This document shows positions 1-6,332 of a stretch of DNA of 64,000 bases, in pieces. The position numbers and the translations under genes are program-made. Under the pieces are notes generated by a model. The model ran no database searches. It saw nothing but the letters and a program-made list of their open reading frames with translations, and had not been told where the DNA came from. Numbering within the stretch: position 1 is the stretch's first letter; each line of letters begins with the position of its first letter. Origin of the DNA: CAJXSN01 sp947492235 (GTDB taxonomy: Bacteria; Pseudomonadota; Alphaproteobacteria; Sphingomonadales; Sphingomonadaceae); the NCBI RefSeq assembly GCF_042492175.1, contig NZ_CP170453.1:682001-746000 (forward strand). Direction: 5' to 3'.

Positions 1-656
1 AGGGGCTGGAGTTCACCTATCGCCAGATCTCGCCGCTGATCGAGCGGGAGGCCTATCTGGAATACAGTCCAGTCGGTAAAATGCCGATCCTGAAAGACGG
101 CGACTTCGCCCTGCCCGACAGCTCTGCCATCTGCGCCTATCTGGATGCGATTGCGCCCGAGCCACCCCTGCTGCCGGCAGAACCCAAGGACCGCGCATGG
201 GTGCTGTGGCTGGAGGAATATTCCGACAGCGCGCTGCTGGAACTCTGCGCTGGCCTGTTCCGCTGCCGCTTTATCGGCCCGCGCCTGATGGGCCTGCCGG
301 TGGACGAAGAGGGTGCGCAGGCGCTGCTGAATGATACCCTGCCGCCGATCTTCACCTATCTGGAAGAGCAGCTGGCCAATGGTCGCGAGTATCTGTGGCA
401 CGGCGGATACAGTCTTGCGGATGCGGCCGTCGCTTCGCAGCTGTGCATGATGGTCCTAGCAGGTGGGGAGGTCGATCCCGCGTCGTGGCCGAAGCTGGCC
501 GCCTGGCACGAGCGCGTGCGCAAGCGGCCCGCCTTTCAGGATTGTCTGGCCGAGGAACAGCGGTTCTTCGACGTGTGGCAAAATTCCGACCAGTTCAAAC
601 CGGCGGACGGTGCCGCGGCCGCGCGCCAATTGCGGATGGACGAGACGGACAGCTAG
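1..656 (+). CDS. glutathione S-transferase family protein (5' partial)
   Basis: The frame is open from base 3, so the start codon lies outside the window. The visible N-terminal part reads as the second half of a GST thioredoxin-fold domain: SPVGKMPIL supplies the cis-proline turn and DSSAICAYL the glutathione-contacting segment. An all-helical C-terminal domain follows (GYSLADAAVASQL is the typical GST helix-6 N-capping region). GSTs conjugate or reduce electrophilic substrates with glutathione in the cytoplasm. The substrate cannot be told from sequence. It ends with TAG five bases before the stop codon of the small opposite-strand gene at 662-817, so the two converge. Family assignment is firm; specific function is unknown. 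Confidence 0.85.
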   Translation, partial: GLEFTYRQISPLIEREAYLEYSPVGKMPILKDGDFALPDSSAICAYLDAIAPEPPLLPAEPKDRAWVLWLEEYSDSALLELCAGLFRCRFIGPRLMGLPVDEEGAQALLNDTLPPIFTYLEEQLANGREYLWHGGYSLADAAVASQLCMMVLAGGEVDPASWPKLAAWHERVRKRPAFQDCLAEEQRFFDVWQNSDQFKPADGAAAARQLRMDETDS

Positions 657-661
657 ACGCT

Positions 662-817
662 TCAGCCCAGCGCCAGCAACCGCGCCAGAAAGCCGCTCCG
701 ATGCTGTTCCATCGGCTGCACTCGCCCGTGATGCATCAGGCGCAGAGTCGGGTCGCGAAACGGACGCGGACTGGTCCAGTGATCGGGCTTGCTGCTGCGA
801 AATGTATAGGCGGACAA
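662..817 (-). CDS. small conserved-looking protein, 51 aa, TTG start
   Basis: This short frame starts with TTG at 817. An AGGAG Shine-Dalgarno sequence lies seven bases upstream, and an in-frame stop just beyond (841-839) limits the N-terminus. The predicted product begins MSAYTFRSSKPDHWTSP, has a DPTLRLMHHG centre and ends FLARLLALG. It is basic and aromatic-rich, with no signal peptide or membrane helix. The non-random motif content, good ribosome site and fit between the GST gene and the ABC operon argue that it is real. I do not recognise a characterised family and give no function. It is too short for ordinary gene-calling cutoffs and its start is not ATG. Confidence 0.55.
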   Translation of the reverse strand: MSAYTFRSSKPDHWTSPRPFRDPTLRLMHHGRVQPMEQHRSGFLARLLALG

Positions 818-971
818 AAGCTTTCTCCTTATGACGGGTTAAACACTTCACCGCTGCTCTCGCACGACTCGTCTGCGCCGACGCTGAATTGCGCATTCGG
901 AAATTGTTCAGGAAATGCGCCTCCTTGCTGAACATGCACTGTGATGCAGGGTTGGCCCAAATCCTCTTGCG

Positions 972-999
972 CTGGTGTATTGTTATGATAATACACCAG
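972..999. promoter_or_regulatory. perfect inverted repeat before the ABC exporter (probable operator)
   Basis: CTGGTGTATT and AATACACCAG form a perfect 10-bp inverted repeat around an 8-bp spacer. It ends two bases before the ATG of the ABC ATPase at 1002. Such a site would let a dimeric repressor block initiation. GntR-family (YtrA-type) regulators commonly control small two-gene ABC exporters through palindromes of this style, but no regulator gene is present here, so that assignment is inference. The rest of the stretch 842-971 shows nothing I can identify. Confidence 0.6.
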
Positions 1000-1001
1000 T
1001 C

Positions 1002-1643
1002 ATGACACTCGAAGCCCGCTCCCTCGCCCGATCCTTTGGCCGCAAGAAGGTGCTGGAGGATGTGAGCGCCACATTCCCCATAGGTCTGACATTGCTGACC
1101 GGGCCAAGTGGAGCGGGAAAATCGACCTTGCTGCGGCTGCTGGCGACGGCGGACAAGCCCAATAGCGGCGAGATCATCTGGCAAGGTCAGCCTCTGCCCG
1201 CTGCCCGGCGCGCCTTGCGCCAGACATTGGGATACGCACCGCAGGCCGTCGATCTGCCAGAGGACTTGACCGCGCGCGAGTTTGGCCTGCACATCGCTTC
1301 GCTGAAAGGGCTGAACCGCAGCGAGGCGGATGCGCAGTTTGCCGGCATATTGGAAGCGCTCGGTCTGCTGCCCGACATCGACCGCCGCATTCAGGGCTAT
1401 TCGGGTGGTATGCGTCGCCGATTGATCACCGCGCAGGCCTTGCTCGGCGAACCTCAAGTGCTGACACTCGATGAGCCAACCGCCGAGCTCGACAGCGAAA
1501 GCGCCGCCGCCGTGCATGGGCTGGTGATGGAGCGCGCAGCCACGGCCAGCGTTATCATGACCACCCATCTGGGCGAACAGCTCGCCCCGCAGGCCGTGCA
1601 GAACCTGCGCATCGCCGACGGGAAAGCGCAGCAAGTCGGATGA
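1002..1643 (+). CDS. ABC transporter ATP-binding protein
   Basis: This is the ATPase of a two-component ABC exporter, about 213 residues. It carries Walker A GPSGAGKST near residue 37, the signature YSGGMRRRL, Walker B VLTLDEPTAEL and an H-loop histidine in IMTTHLGEQL. The frame is open upstream to 975, but the first codons would lie inside the palindrome at 972-999, so I take the ATG at 1002. It overlaps the permease gene by four bases (ATGA), which suggests coupled translation. The substrate is unknown. Its size and isolated pairing with one integral membrane protein resemble bacitracin/antimicrobial-type or YtrB-like exporters. Confidence 0.93.
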   Translation: MTLEARSLARSFGRKKVLEDVSATFPIGLTLLTGPSGAGKSTLLRLLATADKPNSGEIIWQGQPLPAARRALRQTLGYAPQAVDLPEDLTAREFGLHIASLKGLNRSEADAQFAGILEALGLLPDIDRRIQGYSGGMRRRLITAQALLGEPQVLTLDEPTAELDSESAAAVHGLVMERAATASVIMTTHLGEQLAPQAVQNLRIADGKAQQVG

Positions 1644-3028
1644 CCGCTTCCACTGTAACCGCATCGGCATTTGGTGCCGACCTCCTGCGATACCGCCGCA
1701 GCGCATCGCTCTGGCTGCTCCTGCTCTGCGCCCCGGTGGCCGCACGCTACATGATTTCGGAAACCGAGGGCGAGGGCGTGTCCATCGCAGTGGGCGGGCA
1801 ATTGCCAGTCCTCACCTCGCCCGTCTTTGGCATCTGGCTGGGCATCGTCGTCTCTACCCTCGTGATGCCGGTGGTGTTCATCTATCTGCGCGCTGGCCCG
1901 ACACGGCGGCAACCATGGCAATTGGACGAGACCAGCCCTGCCAGCCGCATCGCGATAGCACTCGGGCGTTTCGGGGCCGACGCGGCGATCATGATGGGCG
2001 TGCTGATCGCGCTCAGCCTACCTGGATTGTTTCTGGCCTGGATGAAGGTGACAGGGCCATACCAGCCGGGCCATATCCTGCTGCTGTTATGGGTGGTCGC
2101 GGGGCCGACCTTGCTGGCGGTGGCTGCGATCCGGATTCTGTTCGACGCGGTGCCCATCTTGCGCGGTGCGCTGGGCGATTTCCTGTTTTTCATGCTGTGG
2201 ATGGCGAGCATCATCGTGCCTTCCATCGCCGCGGAGAACGGCTCCACCTTTGCCAACAACATGGCCTCTGTCGGAGGGGCAATACGCCCGCTGATGGAGT
2301 CAGCGCCGCCGGGGTCCGAGTCGTTCGCCATCGGTACGTCGAGCTTGGCCCCGGGACGGGTGGAGCTGGACCCGTGGGCTGGCATCGGCGCGCAAGGGTA
2401 TCTCGCCTCACGCGCAGGCTGGGTGCTGCTGTCGCTGGCCATCGCCGCCCTTGCCGGGCTCGTCTACCGCCCACACAAGTCCAAGGCGCGGACCCAGAGC
2501 TTTGCATGGCTGGACCGCCTGACATTGCGCAGATTGCTGCCCGGTGCCGCTCCCTCCGCACAGCGCGCCAGCCGCGCCGGGCTGGGCATCGTGTCACTGG
2601 TGCTGGCGGAGATGCGCCTGATCGCCTCCGGGCCATTGTTCCCGCTGCTCGCCGTGGGCGCTGCCGCCATCGGACTGGCGGATGACTACCGCCATGCCGG
2701 CAGCCCCGCCGCGCTCCTGCTGCTGGTCTTTGCCTTGTCGTCCCACGCCGGCCGCACCGAAGCACGCGGGCTGGTCGCCCTGACCGCCACAGCCCCGTTC
2801 CACCCGATGATCCGCCGCGTGGCATTTGTCATCGCAGGCACGGTGCTGTCGCTAGCCATCGCGGTACCCGCTATGATGGTCCACGGGCCGCTCCATGTGT
2901 TGGAGCTGGCGTTCCTGACCGGCGCGGCTGCCTCACTCGCGGCAATAGTTCTGGCATGGGCCGCCCGCTCACCCTTCGTGGCGCGGATCACCCTGCTGAT
3001 CGGCTGGTACGCCTATCTGGCTTCGTAA
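1640..3028 (+). CDS. ABC transporter permease, 462 aa
   Basis: A multi-spanning membrane protein begins in the ATGA overlap with the ATPase gene. Hydrophobic segments are visible at about residues 20-45, 60-85, 115-135, 150-170, 185-200, 260-280, 340-365 and 390-450, separated by basic loops. It has no ABC ATPase motifs and no signal peptide, so it fits the membrane half of the exporter. The fold cannot be assigned to a named permease family by eye and the substrate is not predictable. It ends about 50 bp before the 3' end of the convergent tRNA-Trp gene. Confidence 0.8.
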   Translation: MTASTVTASAFGADLLRYRRSASLWLLLLCAPVAARYMISETEGEGVSIAVGGQLPVLTSPVFGIWLGIVVSTLVMPVVFIYLRAGPTRRQPWQLDETSPASRIAIALGRFGADAAIMMGVLIALSLPGLFLAWMKVTGPYQPGHILLLLWVVAGPTLLAVAAIRILFDAVPILRGALGDFLFFMLWMASIIVPSIAAENGSTFANNMASVGGAIRPLMESAPPGSESFAIGTSSLAPGRVELDPWAGIGAQGYLASRAGWVLLSLAIAALAGLVYRPHKSKARTQSFAWLDRLTLRRLLPGAAPSAQRASRAGLGIVSLVLAEMRLIASGPLFPLLAVGAAAIGLADDYRHAGSPAALLLLVFALSSHAGRTEARGLVALTATAPFHPMIRRVAFVIAGTVLSLAIAVPAMMVHGPLHVLELAFLTGAAASLAAIVLAWAARSPFVARITLLIGWYAYLAS

Positions 3029-3076
3029 TATGGGATTAAGGGTCTGCGGCGGGATACAAACCGCGCGGCAATTCCC

Positions 3077-3152
3077 TGGCAGGGGCGGAGGGACTCGAAC
3101 CCACGGCCCTCGGTTTTGGAGACCGATGCTCTACCAACTGAGCTACACCCCT
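3077..3152 (-). tRNA. tRNA-Trp (CCA anticodon)
   Basis: A complete cloverleaf can be read on the minus strand. The 7-bp acceptor AGGGGTG pairs with CGCCCCT with one G-T pair. The D-arm contains AGCTCAGTTGGTAGAGC. The anticodon loop is CTCCAAA with anticodon CCA, and the T-arm contains GGGTTCGAGTCCC. The 3' CCA is encoded (TGG at 3077-3079). It stands alone; in many bacteria tRNA-Trp lies by secE/nusG, and those genes are not here. Confidence 0.97.
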
Positions 3153-3223
3153 GCAGGGAGCCGCAGCCCCTAGGCCAGCACGCGGGCGGTAGGCAAGAGG
3201 CAATCGCTCTCATTCGCCCGCTT

Positions 3224-3239
3224 GGGGGGGGTGGGGGGG
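3224..3239. repeat. interrupted poly-G tract (G8-T-G7)
   Basis: Eight G residues, one T and seven more G residues lie between the tRNA-Trp gene and aat. The tract is about 70 bp upstream of the tRNA on the minus strand and about 55 bp upstream of the aat start. It could form a quadruplex or be prone to slippage, and it may also be a sequencing weak point. Confidence 0.9.
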
Positions 3240-3294
3240 CGGTGATACCAAGCATTGCTTGCCGCCTTTGCCAGCGCGCGGCATGGTATCCGCC

Positions 3295-3996
3295 ATGCAT
3301 GCGCCGATGCCCTCGCTGATTTCGCCGGAGCTGCTGCTTTCGGCCTATCGCCATGGCATTTTCCCGATGGCCGACAGCCGCACCGATACGGAGATTTTCT
3401 GGGTCGAGCCGCGCGAGCGGGCGATTCTGCCGATTGACGGTTTTCGCCTGTCACGCTCGCTTGCCCGGACTTTGCGGCGGGGCAAGTTCCTCGTGACCTG
3501 CAACACAGCGTTCCGTGAAGTCGTGCGCGGCTGTGCCGGTCCGCGCGAGGATGCCGACGGAACATGGATCAGCGGGCGAATAGAAGCGAGCTATGCCGCT
3601 CTGCATGCGCGGGGCGATGCCCATTCGATCGAGTGCTGGGAAGGCGAGACGCTGGTCGGGGGAGTTTACGGTGTCGGCTTTGACAGTGTGTTTTGCGGCG
3701 AAAGCATGTTCAGCCGCCGCACCGATGCTTCCAAAGTGGCGCTGGCGTGGCTGGTCGCGCTGCTGGGCCGCGCGGGGTGCAAAGTGTTCGATTGCCAGTT
3801 CATGACCAGCCATCTGGAATCGCTGGGCGCAGTACCGCTCACCCAGAAGGCGTATATGCAGATGGTGGCAGATGCCGCCGTGCCGCAGCGAATGACGCTG
3901 GAGCAGGCTTACGCGTCGCTGTCATCCGAAGCGGAGGACGATCCCTCTTCTTCGCCCGGGAAGCTCATCGCGCATTCTTTGACCCAGACGTCGTAA
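3295..3996 (+). CDS. aat: leucyl/phenylalanyl-tRNA--protein transferase
   Basis: Aat transfers Leu or Phe from aminoacyl-tRNA to proteins with N-terminal Arg or Lys, marking them for ClpS/ClpAP degradation. Family motifs are present in order: LLSAYRHGIFPM near the start, EIFWVEPRERAILP, the GNAT-like core SIECWEGETLVGGVYGV, then FCGESMFSRRTDASKVAL and FDCQFMTSHLESLGA. The C-terminal IAHSLTQTS is the usual Aat ending. The frame is open to a TTG at 3259, with ATGs at 3283, 3295 and 3307; none has a clear ribosome site, so the exact start is uncertain. The 3' end overlaps the opposite-strand DUF2155 gene by 88 bp, and both proteins use that DNA for conserved ends. Confidence 0.95.
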   Translation: MHAPMPSLISPELLLSAYRHGIFPMADSRTDTEIFWVEPRERAILPIDGFRLSRSLARTLRRGKFLVTCNTAFREVVRGCAGPREDADGTWISGRIEASYAALHARGDAHSIECWEGETLVGGVYGVGFDSVFCGESMFSRRTDASKVALAWLVALLGRAGCKVFDCQFMTSHLESLGAVPLTQKAYMQMVADAAVPQRMTLEQAYASLSSEAEDDPSSSPGKLIAHSLTQTS

Positions 3997-4499
3997 ACCG
4001 GGTGCTCGACCACATTGAGGCCGGGCAATTCCTTGAACAGCCAGCCTGAGAATGTCTTCGCCCACTGGTCCTCGTCATCGCGGGACTGGACGAGCACCTG
4101 GACGAACGCGCCGGTTTCCTGCGGCATTTCCCACGGCGCGGTGCGCTCGCAAGCAGACAGCCGCACGATCACATCGCCGATGCGGCGCGATTCGCCGGGC
4201 TTCAGCTCGAGGTCCTGCGAGACATTGTTGCGTTTGTTGAGCAAGCCCAGTGTCGCGACGCGGTCTTCCATCGGGCTGCCGATCTCAGCGGCACGGGCCA
4301 CATCGGCAGCGATGACCGCCTCGTCCTCGCCCGCTTCGGGCTCGTTCTCCGGCTCTGCCTGTTCGGTTTGATCGTCCAATGTTGCCGGCTCTGCCGTTGC
4401 GACAACCTCGGGCTCCGCCTCTTCAGTGTCACCGGAACAGGCGGCCAGCGCGAGACTAGCAGCCACTGTCAGCGCAGGAATACCGGACCGGAGCATCAT
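3909..4499 (-). CDS. DUF2155-family lipoprotein, 196 aa
   Basis: The ATG at 4499 overlaps the stop of the NDUFA12 gene as TGATG, so translation is probably coupled. The N-terminus is a short hydrophobic segment ending in a lipobox (LALAAC), giving an envelope lipoprotein. A Glu/Ala-rich linker of about 60 residues follows. The DUF2155 core has LGLLNKRNNVSQDLELKPG, an R-L-S-A-C-E-R-T segment, and FSGWLFKELPGLN...EHPVYDVWVKEC. Pairing with NDUFA12 next to aat is a recurrent alphaproteobacterial arrangement, which suggests an envelope or respiratory assembly role, though the function is not established. The acidic/serine tail after the KEC motif is where it overlaps aat. Confidence 0.9.
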   Translation of the reverse strand: MMLRSGIPALTVAASLALAACSGDTEEAEPEVVATAEPATLDDQTEQAEPENEPEAGEDEAVIAADVARAAEIGSPMEDRVATLGLLNKRNNVSQDLELKPGESRRIGDVIVRLSACERTAPWEMPQETGAFVQVLVQSRDDEDQWAKTFSGWLFKELPGLNVVEHPVYDVWVKECAMSFPGEEEGSSSASDDSDA

Positions 4500-4915
4500 C
4501 AGTCGCCCGGGCTCCACGCCTCGTAATCGCCGACAGCGCTGGCCCGCTTCCCGCCCCGCTCCAGCGCGCCCTGCGGACGGTAAGCCTGCGCGGTGCCGGT
4601 GGCGTTGGGGGTGTAATCGACTTCCCAGATTTTCGCGGCGGGCAGAAAGCTTTCGGGCACATCGTCGCCCGCACCGTGCAGCCAGCCATGCCATTCTGCA
4701 GGCACGCGGCTGGAATCATTCGCGCCGTCATAGATCACCCAGCGCCGTTCGCGCGCGGAATAGCCACCTGCGCCTTCGTCACGCTTCTTCTTTTCGCGAT
4801 AATATTTATTGCCCTGCGCGTCGGTGCCGACATGCTCTCCATTGCGCGCAGACCACAGGCTGGTGCCGATCGTGGCACCATCCCACCAGGTGAAGATTTT
4901 TCCGAAGATACCCAT
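4499..4915 (-). CDS. NADH:ubiquinone oxidoreductase NDUFA12-family subunit
   Basis: This 138-residue protein carries the hallmarks of the NDUFA12 (B17.2) accessory subunit of respiratory complex I. They are FTWWDGATIGTSLW near the N-terminus, GTDAQGNKYYRE, RRWVIYDGANDSSRVPAEWHGWLHG and a Pro/Gly-rich tail ending AYRPQGALERGGKR. In alphaproteobacteria this gene usually lies apart from the nuo operon, as here. The protein sits at the matrix/cytoplasm-facing arm and stabilises complex I. The downstream lipoprotein gene is coupled to it (TGATG). Identification is firm. Confidence 0.96.
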   Translation of the reverse strand: MGIFGKIFTWWDGATIGTSLWSARNGEHVGTDAQGNKYYREKKKRDEGAGGYSARERRWVIYDGANDSSRVPAEWHGWLHGAGDDVPESFLPAAKIWEVDYTPNATGTAQAYRPQGALERGGKRASAVGDYEAWSPGD

Positions 4916-5089
4916 AATGGAAAAGCGCCTAGCCGATAGTTACTGGCCAAGAAAGACCATACAATCGCAGGTGCCCCAAAGCGCCTGCCAGAGCCCGACC
5001 GGGCGACGACCGGTCAGGCCGCCCCCTCGGAGGCATTTGCGAAGCAAATCAGCCGCGAGAGAAAACAAACGCCGAGAGATAAAAGCGCC
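4916..5089. other. 174-bp gap with a small hairpin
   Basis: No gene is visible. The only structure is a 6-bp stem ATTTGC/GCAAAT around a GAA loop at 5035-5049. It has no T-run and is not a convincing terminator. The gap probably holds the promoter of the NDUFA12-DUF2155 pair. Confidence 0.4.
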
Positions 5090-5575
5090 TCACCACTCAA
5101 CCGTATCGCCCGGCCCGATGCCCAATTCCTCTGACAGTCCGCCCCGGACTTCGAACACCGCGCTGACCGGGCCGATGGAGGAGACCGATTCGAGTGAATA
5201 GGGGGTCGTCATGGCGGCAATGTTGAGGATCTTCCGGTCGGTGCCGATGAAGATGATATCAAGCGGCAACGGCGTGTTCTTCATCCAGAAGCTGGCAATT
5301 CCGGCATCGTCGCGGGGGAAAATCATCGCCTCGTCATCCGCCAGTTCGGTGCGGAACATCAGGCCCTGCGCCTGCGCTTCGGGCGTATTGGCGACTTCTG
5401 CGCGGAACACATGAGCGGCGGTGCCGCTGCGGATGGTCACCGGGATGATCCGCAGATTCGATGTGGGGTGGCGTTCGTCTTGTGCGACAGCTGGGGTCGC
5501 CTCGGCAGAGGGCTGCGGGGAGCACGCGGCGAGAGCCAGCGCGAACGCTGTCAATAGTGGCGCCATGATTCTCAT
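5090..5575 (-). CDS. DUF192-family lipoprotein, 161 aa
   Basis: DUF192 proteins are small exported beta-barrel-like proteins of unknown biochemical role, common in bacteria and archaea. The start at 5575 is chosen because its ATG overlaps the recX stop (ATGA) and gives a clean lipoprotein signal: MRIMAPLLTAFALALAAC with the lipobox LAAC. The mature part shows family motifs: AEVANTPEAQAQGLMFRTEL, MIFPRDDAGIASFWMKNT, LDIIFIGTDRKI and VFEVRGGLSEELGIGPGD. It is predicted to be lipid-anchored in the envelope. Family assignment is firm. Confidence 0.93.
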   Translation of the reverse strand: MRIMAPLLTAFALALAACSPQPSAEATPAVAQDERHPTSNLRIIPVTIRSGTAAHVFRAEVANTPEAQAQGLMFRTELADDEAMIFPRDDAGIASFWMKNTPLPLDIIFIGTDRKILNIAAMTTPYSLESVSSIGPVSAVFEVRGGLSEELGIGPGDTVEW

Positions 5576-6189
5576 CCATCCCACTCCGCCAATTCGTCCA
5601 GCCATTCGTCCAGCTCCTGCTCGGTGCCCGCATCCAGCACCCTTTTCGCTTCGGTAAAGGCATGGCCTGCACGCAGCATTGCGGCAAGATGCTTCTCGCG
5701 GGTTTTCATATCCGGAGGCTCGATCGAGAAGGGGCCGATGCGCTTTTTACGGGCGAGCAATATCGCAGCCTTGGCGCGCTTGCGTGGGCCGGTATCGACG
5801 CGCTCGCGAATGCCTTCCTCTACGCCCGCCTCGCGAAGGGCCTGTCCCACACGTCGCGGACCATATCCCCGTCGCAGCAGGTCACGCCCGCGCATCTGGG
5901 CATAGGCCTCGTCATCCAGAAACCCGCGCGCCGCAAAGGTCTCGGCGATTTCCTGTGGAAAGGGCGGCTCCCCGCCGCTTGCTTCCTCGTCCCACCCCCG
6001 CTCGCGCAGTTTGCGCTCCAGATAGCGGACAAGTTTGGCGCGCGTCGTCGCGTATCTGGAGACATAATGCAGCGCAAGTTCCTGCAATTTCTCGGCGTCC
6101 AGTGGTTTGGGAGGACGTTTCTCGCGCGGCTTCCTCTCGGCCCCCTCGCCGCGCTTCTTGCCCCAGTTTTTGCGTCCCGAGAGCGGCAC
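5572..6189 (-). CDS. recX: regulatory protein RecX
   Basis: RecX caps RecA filaments and inhibits recombinase activity. The protein has a basic N-terminal stretch, then tandem three-helix repeats: LQELALHYVSRYATTRAKLVRYL, EIAETFAARGFLDDEAYAQM and RRGYGPRRVGQALREAGV. These match RecX repeats. The frame stays open to 6360, but that would cross the divergent FAAL promoter. I prefer the GTG at 6189, preceded by GGGGAGGA, giving 205 residues. recA and lexA are not adjacent. The downstream DUF192 gene overlaps by four bases. Assignment is good; the start is uncertain. Confidence 0.85.
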   Translation of the reverse strand: MPLSGRKNWGKKRGEGAERKPREKRPPKPLDAEKLQELALHYVSRYATTRAKLVRYLERKLRERGWDEEASGGEPPFPQEIAETFAARGFLDDEAYAQMRGRDLLRRGYGPRRVGQALREAGVEEGIRERVDTGPRKRAKAAILLARKKRIGPFSIEPPDMKTREKHLAAMLRAGHAFTEAKRVLDAGTEQELDEWLDELAEWDG

Positions 6190-6332
6190 GGCTCCTCCCC
6201 TTCGCCATATTCGTGCCACACTCTCAATCAAATGGGAAAGTGTGATGGCGCCACAACAAAGAAAAATGATGCGCCGACCGCTGAGAGGATGCGCTTTCCG
6301 GCGCGCTACACACGGGTTTCGCATTTCCTGAC

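Noticed and set aside
456..1745. A 429-codon open frame on the minus strand
   Set aside because: It runs across the GST end and the ABC ATPase gene in antisense, has Cys/His/Arg-rich low-quality composition and no motif; the ABC ATPase is certain.
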